Both the position numbers and the translations under genes were made by a program. From assembly GCF_008831285.2 (NCBI RefSeq), contig NC_045150.1, forward strand, positions 11,577,868-11,641,867: a DNA stretch of 64,000 nt. Reading direction: 5' to 3'. The number at the start of each line of letters is the position of its first letter. The first letter of the stretch is position 1. This DNA is from Nymphaea colorata (Eukaryota > Streptophyta > Magnoliopsida > Nymphaeales > Nymphaeaceae). Below the pieces are notes generated by a model. It saw only the letters and a program-made list of their open reading frames with translations, was not told the DNA's origin and did no database searches. Shown here in pieces: positions 19,068 through 31,400 of the stretch.

Positions 19068-21760
19068 AAAGATTTTCTAATATCCCACAATATGTAGGTG
19101 AGCCAGATGAGTTCAGCGGTGGCAGATGCCATAGATCTATATTATGCTTTTGTACTTGAGTGAGCAATGGAATTTTGCTTTTTCGCACTCCCAAAGATAG
19201 GATTAACTCCAAGAAAGGTGCAAAATCCTGATGTTGAACGTCTAGTGAGGGGACATCATGCTCAGCCTGCATCTGAGTAGGCCGAGAGTTCAATAGCTGA
19301 ATTCTTCATAAGTCGAATCCCATAATCAAAAGTTCCATGGACATATCTCAATATTCTTTTCACCAAATGAAAATAAAATGTATTTAGATTTTGCATAAAT
19401 TGGCTCACATAATTCACACTATATGATATATCAGGTCTTGTTATAGTGAGATATTGCAAACCCCCTACCAAACTTCTATATATGGTGGCATCAATTTTTG
19501 TTGGTTTTTGAGATGAAGACGGGCGAATGTTTGAGACCATGGGCATGGGAACATCTTTGGCATTCAATAAATGGGCCTTATCAAGTAGCTTTAGGCATAT
19601 TTACTTTGACTGAGGGCAAGATAGTGATTATGAAAATGAGCCTCTTTTTCAAGGAAATAATGAAGAAATCCTAAATCCTTCATGGCGAACTCTGAGCTTA
19701 CTTGTGAAATAAAATCTTGTATCAGCTTTGTGTTATTCTCAATAACAATGATGTCATCAACATATAGTAGTAAAATAAGAATTCCATGCATATTTTGGCA
19801 CACAAAAAGAGATGGATCAACAACACTTGCAAAGAATCCCGATGAGAGAAGAAACGTACCAAATCGATCATACCAAGCTCGAGGAGCCTGTTTTAAACCA
19901 TAAAGAGCTCACTTGAGCTTACATACATAATTTGGCTTGAGAGAACCCCGGGATCCAGAAGGTTGCTTTAGATAAACTGGTTCTTGTAAAAGACCATGTA
20001 AAAAGGCATTTTTGATGTCAAGTTGACGAATATCCCAAGCATAATGAAGAGCAATAGATAATACAATTCTGATAGTAGCGGGTTTTACGACTGGTGAAAA
20101 TGTCTCAAGAAAATCTATTCCAGGAATTTGAGAGAATCCTTTAGCAACAAGCCAAGCCTTGAGGCGTTTGACTGTTCCATCACTTCGGAGTTTAGTTTTG
20201 AAGACCCACTTGCTGCCTATAACATGCATGTCCTTGGAATATAGAACCAGATCCCATGTGTTATTATCATGAAGAGTTATTATTTCTTCCTGCATAGTTG
20301 TCGTCCAGTTAGATCTTTGAGAGCCTCTTTGATTGTACGAGGCTCTTGAGGAATAGAGCAAGCAAGGAGATATTTAGGATTAGGTTTCACGATCCCATCC
20401 TTAGAACGAGTTACCATGGAATGAGAGTTGGTTGCTCCACTGGTGGTTATGACCTCATGATGAACTTGTAGATTCGTATTTTCAGCTCTATCACATGTGT
20501 CATCATTGTTTGACATATTTCCTTCTCCTTGATCATGGTTTGTAACACCATTCAGCCCCTGTAATGTAGTTGCACTTGTTGTAGCTGCATTCATATTTCC
20601 AGCATTGGTGTCATTATTGTTTGACACACTTTCTTCTGCATGAACATGAGTGAGATGATCATTTTGTCCAGCTAAGGTAGCGCCCATGGTGGCTGCATCA
20701 TTACGAGCATTTAGCAAAAGAGAACCATGAGAGTTATGATTGTCATAAGACGTGAGCCTTCGTGGATCGTTATTGAACTCTGAGCATGTGGTTTGTTCAC
20801 CTGCACTTTCAGTAAAACTTGTTACCTCTTGAGTCGAATCTATGGGAAGAAAAAGTTTACTTGGCCGTTTGTATGGAAAGGTTTTCACATCAAATACAAC
20901 ATGACGTGAGATGAAGATTCTTCGAGTTGGTGGATATAAGCACTGATATCCTTTGTGTTGCTTCGAATAGCCAAGAAAAATACATGGTAAGTTTTTTTGT
21001 TCAAACTTGTTTTGGCATAGCTACCAAGAAAAGGAAAACACTTGCATCCAAAGCTGTGAAAAATGGAATAATATGCCTGTTTGTGAAATAATTTTTCATA
21101 AGGAGAAGCCATGTCAAGTGTAGGCGAGGGAAGTCTGTTTATTAAACAAGTTGCGGTGAAGAATGCTTCTACCCAAAATTGCATAGGAAGAGAACTATGA
21201 AACAGAAGAGTGAGGCCAAGTTCAGTAATAGAACGATGACGCCTTTCTGCCATCCCATTTTGTTCAGGCGTTTTTGGGCATGTTTATAACGAGTAATGCT
21301 ATTCTAAGTTTGCACAATTAAATTCTCCTCCTTCATCTGTTTGGAAAATTTTAATCTTCCCATCAAACTCATTTTTAATCACAGCATGAAGTTCACAAAA
21401 ATTCTTGAATAATTCTGATTTGTTTTTCAAGGAGTAGACCCATATAAATCTTGTGCATTCATTTACAAAAACAGCATAATAACGAAACTTTTGATGAGAA
21501 ATAATTGGTGCTGGGCCCCACAAATCAGAATGAATTCTTTCAAAAGGCACTTGAGAATGTTCTGTGATATCAAGAAAAGGAAGCCGACCCATTTTCCCTA
21601 ATTGACAACTCTCACAAATATGAATGACAGCATTTTTTTAGGACACATGAATATTATTTTGTTTCTCGAAGAAACTTATTACTTGAGAATGAGTATGGCC
21701 AAGTCTCTCATGCTACGTACTCCTATCTATCTGCAGACTTGAATCGGCTGGAAAAGAGAA
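19068..21760 (-). mobile_element. Ty1/copia retrotransposon remnant (INT, RT, RNase H)
   Basis: Broken minus-strand frames give, in element order: a pre-integrase H-E-R-L-G-H-T-H segment (~21.70 kb); integrase (21592-21299 and 21253-20885) with H-S-D-L-W-G-P, Q-T-D-E-G-G-E-F and A-E-R-R-H-R; a low-complexity Asn/Thr-rich linker (20888-20362); reverse transcriptase (20361-19909, 19803-19591) with L-D-I-K-N-A-F-L and L-Y-V-D-D-I; and RNase H pieces (19567-19075) with S-A-Y-S-D-A-G and A-S-A-T-A-E-L-I-W-L. At least four frame breaks are present. Gag, protease and both LTRs are missing. Its RNase H end abuts the other copia's gag at ~19.07 kb; both point the same way. Confidence 0.9.
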
Positions 21761-21808
21761 CTGTATGTTTAGTTCAAGATCAAATCCAATGAGTATATAT
21801 GTAGATTG

Positions 21809-22050
21809 GATAGGTTTAAATGTTTAATCAGCATTCAATCTACAGTTATTCATCCCATCCAAGTCTGATGACAGGATGAGTCCGAATCCCATTTGGTAGA
21901 AACTTGGTGAATCTGGTTTCCCATTTGCGTGAAACTTCACTTACTTAGAATGGGGAACTTTCTTCTGACATTGTTCATTTTCACTTCCCCATCTGTTGTT
22001 TCATTTCTTTCTTTGTTTTATCCTATTTTCTTAATGTACCTTGTGGTTTT
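21809..22050. repeat. Inverted copy of 2905-3090
   Basis: WAT1-cluster DNA between the copia remnant and the dehydrogenase pseudogene. It marks the outer edge of the copia remnant at about 21.8 kb. Confidence 0.7.
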
Positions 22051-22548
22051 TGACAGTATCATAAATGACATTATCTTGTTATAAGTGTACAATTAATTTT
22101 CCATCAACTTTCCTTTTTTATTATGGTTGTTCAGGCATGAAGGAATACTTAATAATGTTCCAAATTGACTGGCCAATAATCAAACCTTTGCCATAGATCT
22201 GTAGGAATATTCAGTAACTCCAGAAATATGAGGTGTGATCAGCACATTAGGGTGCTTAAGAATTGGATCATCTGGATCAAATGGCTCAGTCTATGCAACG
22301 TCAATTCCCAGACCACCCAAATGTCCAGATTCAAGAGAGGATTTAACAGCTTCATAGTCTAGGAGACCACCACGAGCAACATTGACCAGAATAGCACCCT
22401 TGAGATAAAACAACAGTTTGTGAATGATATGACAGTAATTACAATCATTCAAAGGCGCTAATTAGCACATTTTTTTTACTTCAAAATTAATTAATAAATC
22501 TGGAATATCTTTAACGAGAAATATGTCAGCTAAAATTATATTCTTAAC

Positions 22549-22763
22549 AGATGTTCTTATTTCTTAATAAGTGCACCTTGGATTACAAGCTTGATTGCAA
22601 GTCACTAAAATTGTATTTTTAAGAGATGTTCATATTTCTTAGTAAGTACACCTTGGATTACAAGCTTGATTGCAAGTCACTAAAATTGTATTCTTGAGAG
22701 ATGTTCATATTTCTTAGTAAGTGCACCTTGGATTACAAGCTTGATTGCAAGTTAATATATCGT
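22549..22763. repeat. 75-bp tandem repeat, nearly three units
   Basis: Units start at 22549, 22624 and 22699 (AGATGTTC...). Each contains CACCTTGGATTACAAGCTTG, and they differ at a few bases. They lie in an intron of the dehydrogenase pseudogene. Confidence 0.9.
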
Positions 22764-24729
22764 TCCATCGTCCTGGCCAAATTCAACAATTACCAACAAC
22801 ATGACAACATTAGGTTGGTTAAGAATAAGTTATTGTCAGCAGAAACTATTTCAGTTTTTCAAGTTCATCTTTTTAACAAAAGAATTGTCAATCAGATCAA
22901 AGTTTAACCTTAACTAAAAGCAGTTTGATCCAAAGGGATCCAGCACTAATTGTATCTCAATTTTTTTAAATGACATTATTATATCGTGGCCAAAAATGAT
23001 GATCTCTGTCATAATTGGCCATAAAAGTACACAAAAAGAAATCTTCGAGACCCACTAACAGAGTTTGTACATGCAATTTAATCTGAAATTAAGAAGAATG
23101 CAACTATTAACTTCAGACAATGTATTGAATTGCATGTTTGCACTCAAATCAGCAGTCCCATTTAGAAAACAGATCATAATGTACATGGAAGAAGCAAGAT
23201 CCCGAATGGGACATTTCAAGAAGGACTGGACGAGGACAGAATGACCATTTATGTAGGGGAACATGAACATGCCATGGTATCTATAAGAATACTGCTTAGT
23301 ATATGATCACTACATATTGGAAGAAAGAAGAATTATTGTGCTTCTGGTTACAGATTGAAGGCAAATATTTGGTAAGGCTTTACAATATATTCACTAAGGC
23401 CTATAATCTACCTCAAATTCAAGGCATATTCATTAAATGTAACAAGAAAAAATAAAGCATGTTGACCGAATCAATGATTTCAAACAATATGATGACTTGA
23501 GAACACAAAACCCTTTTCATTGATGAGAGAAATTTCTTGTCCACAATACCAACCTGCTATTCCAAATCTAAGTTAGCTTTTTCAAAACAAAGTGCATGGT
23601 AAACTATTATTGACCTTAAACAGAACAAATATGCTTTCAAGTTTCAACAAGGAACCCAAAAGAAACGTGACAGGCAAACCATTTTATCGTTTAGTGCCAT
23701 GCAAACAGAAACTATGTCAGCATCGCCAGCAAATTGATAAAGGTTCTCCAGCACCCCCTTCTTATCCACTGAACCATCATCAGCATCAAGGGTCAAACTT
23801 GGCGTATAAGTTATTGCTTGAGACCATGTGACAACATTTTCTCAAGCAACTAATACCAAAAAAATTTCCAATTTGATGCAAGGGGATATTGAACAATTGG
23901 ATGTTCTCCAAATACCATAGCTGCTGGTGGAACTGAGTGAATTACATTTTGTTGCCAGAATTTTGACACCAACTGCTCGTAAACTTGATGCAAGATCAAC
24001 ACCAATATTACCATACCCAAGAATGAGGACCTGTTGAAAGGAAGATTAACAAAATTAATATAAACAGAAAATGAACCATAAAAGGCAAGAGTAAGAAATA
24101 GTTCTAAAAAGTAGCTCAGACCGTTTTACCAAAAAGTGTTTCCCCGACTGGCAGTCCCAATAGCTTTGTTGGACTGCGGATTCCATTTCTTTCTGCAATA
24201 ATAGATAAAAATTAACTTCACAGTTAGGAGAATAAAAAAATAAATACATAAAAGAGGACAAGATATGCTCAAGCAGCCTGAAGACCTGAACACCTGATAT
24301 TCAATGTGCATGTCATATTTTTCATAACGGCCTGAACACCTGATTAGTCAAAAGAAGTATTCAAATCTATATTGATTGCACATATACACAATGAGGTCTA
24401 GGACAAGATATTCTCAAGCACGTACATGTGTCATCAATGATGACCACATTCTCCACAAATATTAGTAAATGCACCAAACTGGTCAGATCCTAACAGGCTC
24501 TGAAGTACCTGGATATGATGTCACGTAATTTGTGACAATGAAGCACTAAAGATTGCTTTAGTTTACAAAGTAAAAATAATGACCGTGCCACTTTATATTG
24601 GGAACGTTGTTAAGGTTTTCCATGAGGAGATGAGAACAATTGAAACTGGCAAGGCTTAAGAAACTTTAGCTGACATGTTATGAATGCAAAAGGCAATGAG
24701 CATTTACCTGTCTATCTCAATTCTTAATG

Positions 24730-24732
24730 CTA

Positions 24733-24780
<48 letters not shown>

Positions 24781-24830
24781 TTTAATTTATTATTTATATT
24801 TATGTGTGCATATATATATATATATAGAGA
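24730..24830. repeat. (TA)n microsatellite in a dehydrogenase intron
   Basis: A TA tract at 24730-24779, a 30-bp break, then a second TA tract running into (GA)n at 24827-24837. Confidence 0.9.
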
Positions 24831-26925
24831 GAGAGAGGCATACTATGGATGACCATATTAATTCTCCACGATGACCAAAAACTATTGCAAGTTAACAAGA
24901 TTATGTCAACAGTGAAACGGAATGTTACAAACAGCTGATAGCTTGATCAAAAGCTATCATAAAAGAAACATACTTGTCTCCTTAAAAGGCCTAACATCAG
25001 ATATATTGCATGTTCAGCACATGATACAGAGTTCCCTGTCACATTTCCTGGAATTCTTGCAACTTTAATTCCATGTCTGGAAGCAGCCTCAACATCAACA
25101 CCTGCAGACATAGGAAAACAAGTGTCCAAAAGAGTGTCACGTTCTTCACAAAGTGTGGCCTCTAGCAGAGAAAAAGAAAAGTTCACTTATTCTCTCGCTC
25201 ACCAGAACACTTGTAAAACTTACAGTAACGGTAGACATCACAACTACCTGAGTAATAGAAAACTAGCCAGTAACAATTAACAATGACAGTGGTGACATAG
25301 TAAATGCCTCGGAAAAAAAAAGAACAATGATAAAACAGGGTTCACCTTCCAGTCCAACACCATACTGCAAAATCAGCTTCATCTGCTTTGCATGAGCAAT
25401 GAGACCACAATCCAAGCGCTTGTTTTTAACTATGAAAGAAGTATGCCTAGCAACTTGGTATACTTGTTAGTCTAGGTTAAAAAGCTGTAGCGTTAGAAGA
25501 TAACTAACTTCAATGAGCATCAAATATGCAGTTCAACCATGGCACCAAAAGGTTGTAAATGTCGTGGAAGAGCTTGATTCACAGAAGCCACTTCAAAAAA
25601 CTAGAGTTGAATGATTCTGAAACTCAGGCGCTCTATCGTGGCAGCACAGGAGACCATTGGATTTTCAACATGAGAAATAAATATCCACTATGCAGATAGT
25701 GGGATCATGCATTTATATTTTCAATCAATTATGGTTCCTACGAAAGGGAGACAATATAGTTGACTAATTTTGATTAAATGAAAGATCAAACGCTAAATGG
25801 CATTGTCATGTTTTAAAATGTAAGGCAATTCTAAAAGAGGTTCTTTGTCCACTTTGTAAATCGGTTGTAATTTATTACTTTCGAAGTTCCACTTTTACTC
25901 GTATATATCGTTGTACATCCCACTGTTGAATCCGGACTAGCATTGCTTCTCCATTCTGTTTTCCTCCTTGGAACCTTTGTTCAACCAATGTGGACACAAA
26001 AGAGCACGCGAGTGACATGCTCTCCACCATCATGCGCCATCCAGCAGAATGTGCTGTTCGCACTAAAAAATGAACACAAGCAAGTCACAGACATGAGATA
26101 CACAAGAATCACGACAAGCAACCTACAAGGATTGACATTAAAATGGTAACTTAGATATCTCAGTTCCAGGATTTGGAAACATTTTGGTGTTTGCGAACAA
26201 TCGCCATCATTTGATCGTTAGTCATTGGCCATGGAAAATGAGTTGGTACTATCCACTAGAAAGCCACCTACAAGGAGTTAGAAATGCAGATTAGAAAGGG
26301 AATGTAACGTGGAAGGTAAAATTCTTCCAGATATCTATAGAAGAGAACAAATGCTCTACGAGCCCGAGACACAGGGTTAGTGGAAGGGTAGCTTTCCTTA
26401 GCCTAGTCAAAGAGAACAATGGTTGCTTTTTCGAGAGCAGAGAAGCCACTGTTGAGGTTTTCAATAATGTATAACTCCTAGGTGAAGACAACACATCGCC
26501 ATCAAAAGCCCTACCAATATGCTGGGAATTGGGGACAGCCATATCCAAGCTTCCAAAAGTGTTGGAGTATCAGGAGATTAATCAACTCAGATAAAAGGAC
26601 CAGGAATGCGGCCAGAAATGGCGTCTCCCATTTTTTGGCTCCTCATAAGAATCATTTTCTCACGTGCGCGTGAAGGATTCTCACCGTGGGCATATTACTT
26701 TCTCATGTCCCGCAGCAAGCAGGAGAAAAGTGGATACCTCGTGGACGTGGTCCCCTTTTTAATTGTGAGAGGTACGGTTTCATGCCAACAATCTGGGAGC
26801 TGATCGTCCTAGCAGACGCGGTTTTCAGGGGTGGACCTCGGGCATAATGATTTTCCAGCCACCGTAATTCACAAAGGCATCGAGAATGTGGGCCTTCCCA
26901 AGGTGGTTCCGCTTAGTGCTTACCT

Positions 26926-27060
26926 CCGGCAACAGCGAGGAGGACGACGGAGCGCCGTCGTCCGGCGGAGAAGGAGGAGGCACGCGAGGAGAATGGTCGC
27001 CGGAGAGGAATCGGAAGCCGGACGCCCTTCCTACATCGACCATCGTGCTTCGCGGGGATG
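26926..27060 (-). promoter_or_regulatory. Probable 5' leader exon of the dehydrogenase pseudogene
   Basis: A GC-rich island unlike its surroundings ends in a strong donor (CCGGAG/GTAAGC, plus 26925). It is the only such site upstream of the first coding exon, whose acceptor (GCGAACAG) lies at ~26063. In the frame that joins to M-A-H-D-G-G this exon has a stop and no later ATG, so it would be untranslated. A different frame is open from ATG 27043 and gives a Pro/Ser-rich peptide, so a transit-peptide exon or unrelated gene start is an alternative. Confidence 0.4.
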
Positions 27061-27061
27061 A

Positions 27062-28044
27062 TAAATGGTGACAAGTGAATCTTCAGGGACCAATATTTTT
27101 CGTTTAATTCATAAAGGAGCGATTGTATTTTAAAATTTCTGAATAAAGCTTGTCAACAGTTTTACGCTTTCTTTGAGTGTTATTCCATTTCACCTTGATT
27201 TAGGCATGGCTTAAAGGCTTTTGATAGGGATCACATTATGTTCTTAAAACAAATGTTCCAAGATCACCATATTCTGCTGCCAAAAAAATATGAGATGATT
27301 ATAAATGTTTTTCTTACATCGAACACCAAATCCAAACATTACTAGACAGTGGTTTATTGAAATAAGGACATGGTGTTCTTGGAATGTGACATGTGTTCCA
27401 ACAACTCAATATTGACCAGTTGATACAGGTAAATAACTACATAAAATATTTTTCCTTCTTTCTTCTTCTTCTTGTCAGTCTCAAAGTTTTATGTAAAGAA
27501 TATGAGCATTACATCAGTTGAGAAATGTTGATAATAAAATATTTTTCCTTCTTTCTTTTCTTTTTGTCTGTCTCATCTCAAACTCAAAGTTTTATGTAAA
27601 CAATATGAGCATTACATCAGATGGGAAATGTTGACAACCATGTGCATTCTGTAGAGAATATAGGGGAATATGGCATATGAATGTTGCATTCAATCTTATT
27701 ACTTGAGAAATGTTATTGCTTGTGTCTATTTCAAAGATAACCACTTATGGAACATGTAGTCATGCATTAGACACATGTAGCACTCTCCCATGTTATGAAA
27801 CGTGAACCAAGTACAGTAAATTATTGTCCATGTTGCACTATTGAACATCACACGCACACTTAGCTAGTACCTGACTGTAGTGTCCCGAACCACGCTGAGG
27901 ATAAAGCTTAGAAACTATATCATACTTAGGGGTCGTTTTGATGATTTTTATCTTATCATTTTTCAGGCATCCCACAACGGGTCTAACACTCATTGGCATC
28001 GACCTACTTTTTCTTCTCTCCGCTGCAACCCTGCTAGGGGATCT
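27062..28044. other. Stretch without a gene; contains a ~100-bp tandem duplication
   Basis: Positions 27436-27530 and 27533-27635 are diverged copies of one unit (ATAAAATATTTTTCCTTCTTTC to GAAATGTTGA). Otherwise AT-rich, with no recognisable coding sequence. Confidence 0.6.
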
Positions 28045-28495
28045 TGTTGGGATTTCGCCCCTTCATGCATACAAAAACGATATGCCCTAAAACAGGATCA
28101 TGTTCATGTTAAATCATTGAATTAAACAAAAATAAGCTTAAATTATAGCAGAAGCGTATTTGAATCCATCTGAGGAACTGGACGGTAGATCGCGGTAGGA
28201 TCTTCCAGGGTCTCTCTCAGATGAGGAAGAGGAAAACCCTAGAAACCAACGTTTCAGGCAACCATTGCACGACCCCAGAGACCACTACCATTTTATATTA
28301 AGGGCAATTACGAATTCTACCCATCAAAAAGTTCGTAATTGCGTATTGGTATCTATACATTTTAAAATTACCCCATGCCATTTAAAATGACATAATATCT
28401 CAAAATGCAATCACTTAAGCGAATATTTACCTTAAGACAGTCATAATGTCTGAAATTCCTCATAGACATATGCCGGCCCACCAAATGATCTTACA
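28045..28495 (-). repeat. 3' LTR of the copia element (451 bp)
   Basis: On the minus strand it begins TGTAAGATCATTTGG immediately after the purine tract and ends GGCGAAATCCCAACA. The bases beyond the end are GATCT on plus. The 5' partner is missing, so a target duplication cannot be tested. Confidence 0.75.
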
Positions 28496-31400
28496 ATCTC
28501 CCACTTGGGCCAAATATGTCTTTATACATTCTGACATTACACAAAACCTTAAGAGCTCATAACTGCTATCTTATTAAACATCATTTTCTCCAATCTCGTC
28601 CATGATCATATCAACATAGAACCAAAGCGGCTTTCGCTATATTAAAATTAGCTGAACCTTCAATGATCACAAATGTTAATACAACCAATGACATAGATCT
28701 TATATGGATGTATGGCATGAGAATTACATGTAATGTGATTACATCATGTCTATTCTCAACTGGTCCAACTTTAAAACTTTATGGAGATCAAAAAACACAT
28801 AAATATATAATAGAACCAAAGAAATTTAAACTTTATTCTACAGAAAACTGAATATGTGTCTATACATAAGAGCAAACAAAGTACAAACTCCCACTAAACC
28901 AGCACATCATCCAAAGGCAACATGCCAATACGAACAACATGTTCGTAAAAGACCTTAGGTGTTAAACCTTTGGTAAGCGGATCTGCAATCAGAGAGTCTG
29001 TCCCAATATGCTATAAAGACACCTGACCATTTTGTATCCTCTCTTTAACAGCCAAAAACTTAATGTCGATGTGCTTCGACTTTGACAAACTGTGGCTGTT
29101 ACTATAGTACATGACTGCTGAATTACTGTCACACAATAACCTTAGTGGTCTTTCTATACCATTTACAATTCGCAGCTCCGTGACAAAATTCTGCAACCAC
29201 AAGGCATGATTGGATGCCTCGTAACATGCTATGAATTCTGCTGCCATGGTTGAAGTAGCTACAAGTGTCTGTTTGACACTTTTCCGGGATATAGCTCCTC
29301 CAGCCAATAGAAATACATAGCCTGAAGTTGACTTGCGACTGTCTTGGCACCTAGCGAAGTAAGAATCTGAATACCCAATGATCTCCAACTGGTCTGACTT
29401 CTTGTATGAGAGCATAAAATCTTTTGTTCTCTGTAGGTACCTCAATACCCTTTTGGCTGCTTTCCAATGATCCATACCTGGATTACTTAAGTATCTGTCT
29501 AACATTCCAACGATAAATGAAATATCTGGACGAGTACAAACCTGAGCATACATAAGGCTTCCCACAACAGACGAATAGGGAATCCTTTCCATTTCCTTAA
29601 ATTCGATTTCATTTTTAGGGCACTGTTTGAGACTAAACTTGTCTCCTTTAGCAACTGGAGTTTCTCTTGGTTTACAATCCTTCATGTCATATCGCTGAAG
29701 CACCTTATCAATGTAGGTCTTTTGTGATAATCCAAGAATACCCCGAGAACGATCTCGAAATATTTGGATTCCTAATACAAAAGATGCATCACCAAAATCC
29801 TTCATGTCAAACTTTGTTGACAAAAATTTTTTAGTTTCATGTAATATGCCCACATCATTACTTGCCAGCAATATATCATCGACATATAAAACCAAAAAGA
29901 TAAATTTACCCCCACTGAACTTTTGGTATATACATTCATCAACCATATTAGTTTTAAAGCCAAATGAAACTATAACTTGATGAAATTTGTAATACCACTG
30001 ACGGGAAGCGTGCTTCAGCCCATAGATGGATTTCTTAAGTTTGCAGACCATTTTCTTTGCATCTCCTGAAACAAAGTTTTCTGGTTGCACCATATATATC
30101 GTTTCATCTATGTCTCCATTTAGAAACGCTGTCTTTACATCTATCTAATACAACTCTAAATCAAAATGAGCAACAAGTGCCATTATGGTCCTGAAAGTGT
30201 CTTTCGACGAAACTGGAGAGAAAGTCTCTGTATAATCAATGTCTTCCTTTTGAGTAAAGCTCTTTGCAATAAGACGTGCCTTATACTTTTCGATGTTTTC
30301 TAATGAATCCCTCTTGGTTTTAAATATCAATTTACAACCAATGGGTTTCACACCTTCAGGCAATGGAACAATATCCCATACGTCATTATCCATCATGGAT
30401 TTTATCTCCTCACTCATGGCATCTATCTACTTATGAGATTTAGAACTCTTTATCGCTTGCTGGAAGTTGATAGGATCATCTTCAATTAAGCCCATATCAA
30501 CATCATGTTCTTGGAGATAGACAAAATCATTTGAAATTGTATTTCTCCTCTCTCTAGTGAATCTCCTCAGTGGCACCTCTACTTGATTTTCTTGATGTTG
30601 TTGAGTTTGTTCTTCAATAGGGAGATCGACATCATTGCCTTCTTCTGAATATGTTGATGGAACAATGGCAGGAATGAATACCTGACTATTGCTTACAACA
30701 TTCGTATGAGTGGACTCAGGTCCCTCTTGAAAAGCAATGCTTCTAACTTGATCACCTCCCCCAAACTCAATATCCTCAAAGAAATGAGCATTTTTCATTT
30801 CAAAAAAAGACTTACTGGATGGATTATAAAATTTATAACCCATTGACCTATCAGAATACCCAACAAAGTAACAACTAACCGTCTTAAAGTCCAGTTTCCT
30901 TTCGTTTGGCCTATATGGCCTCGCTTTAGTTGGACATCCCCAAATATAAAAATACCTCATATTAGGCGTTTTGCCTATCCATAATTCATATGGGGTTTTT
31001 GGTACTGCTTTTGATGGTACTTTATTTAGAATATAAGTTGCAGTCTTTAATGCCTCTCCCCAGAGGGACTCTGATAAGGTAGAATGATTAATCATACTCC
31101 TTACTATATCTATAAGAGTCATTTTTCGTCTCTCAGCTACACCATTCATCCTCTAGGTACTTAGCGAAAGGCCTTAAACGTTGTTTACCTGATCCATCAA
31201 ATCTACCATAGTATTCACCACCACAATCAGATCTAACGGCTTTAATCATTTTGCCTAATTGATTCTCAACTTCGGCTTTAAATGACTTCAAAACGTCTAA
31301 GGATTAAGACTTCTTATGAATCAAATACAGGTAGCCATAACGAGAATAATCGTCTATGAACATGATAAAATATTGTTGTCCATTCCAACAAGCCGTAGGG

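Larger units (their letters stand above)
22187..26040 (-). pseudogene. D-isomer-specific 2-hydroxyacid dehydrogenase-like gene, inactivated
   Basis: Eight minus-strand exons fit a plant 2-hydroxyacid dehydrogenase of the PGDH-like type (Arabidopsis At1g72190 type from memory). They are ~26040-25990 (start M-A-H-D-G-G-E-H, then T-R-V-L-F-C), 25429-25346, 25101-24974 (G-V-D-V-E-A-A-S-R-H-G), 24192-24122, 24030-~23976 (NAD loop G-Y-G-N-I-G), ~23830-23680, 23553-23512 and 22398-22187 (N-V-A-R-G-G with the catalytic Arg, then T-P-H-I-S-G with the catalytic His). Most borders are GT/AG and keep phase. Such enzymes reduce 2-oxoacids with NAD(P)H; the substrate is unknown. Lesions: TAG at 22291-22293 where Trp is expected, one base apparently missing after T-R-V-L-F-C, and a frame change within 24192-24122. 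The exon between the first two and the last C-terminal exon were not found. Confidence 0.8.

Noticed and set aside
22549-22763. CRISPR-like regular repeat
   Set aside because: A 75-bp tandem unit with no spacers, in an intron of a plant gene; a minisatellite.
24947-25186. Single 79-codon ORF as a stand-alone gene
   Set aside because: Only 25101-24974 matches the dehydrogenase; the ends of the ORF run into introns past clear splice sites.
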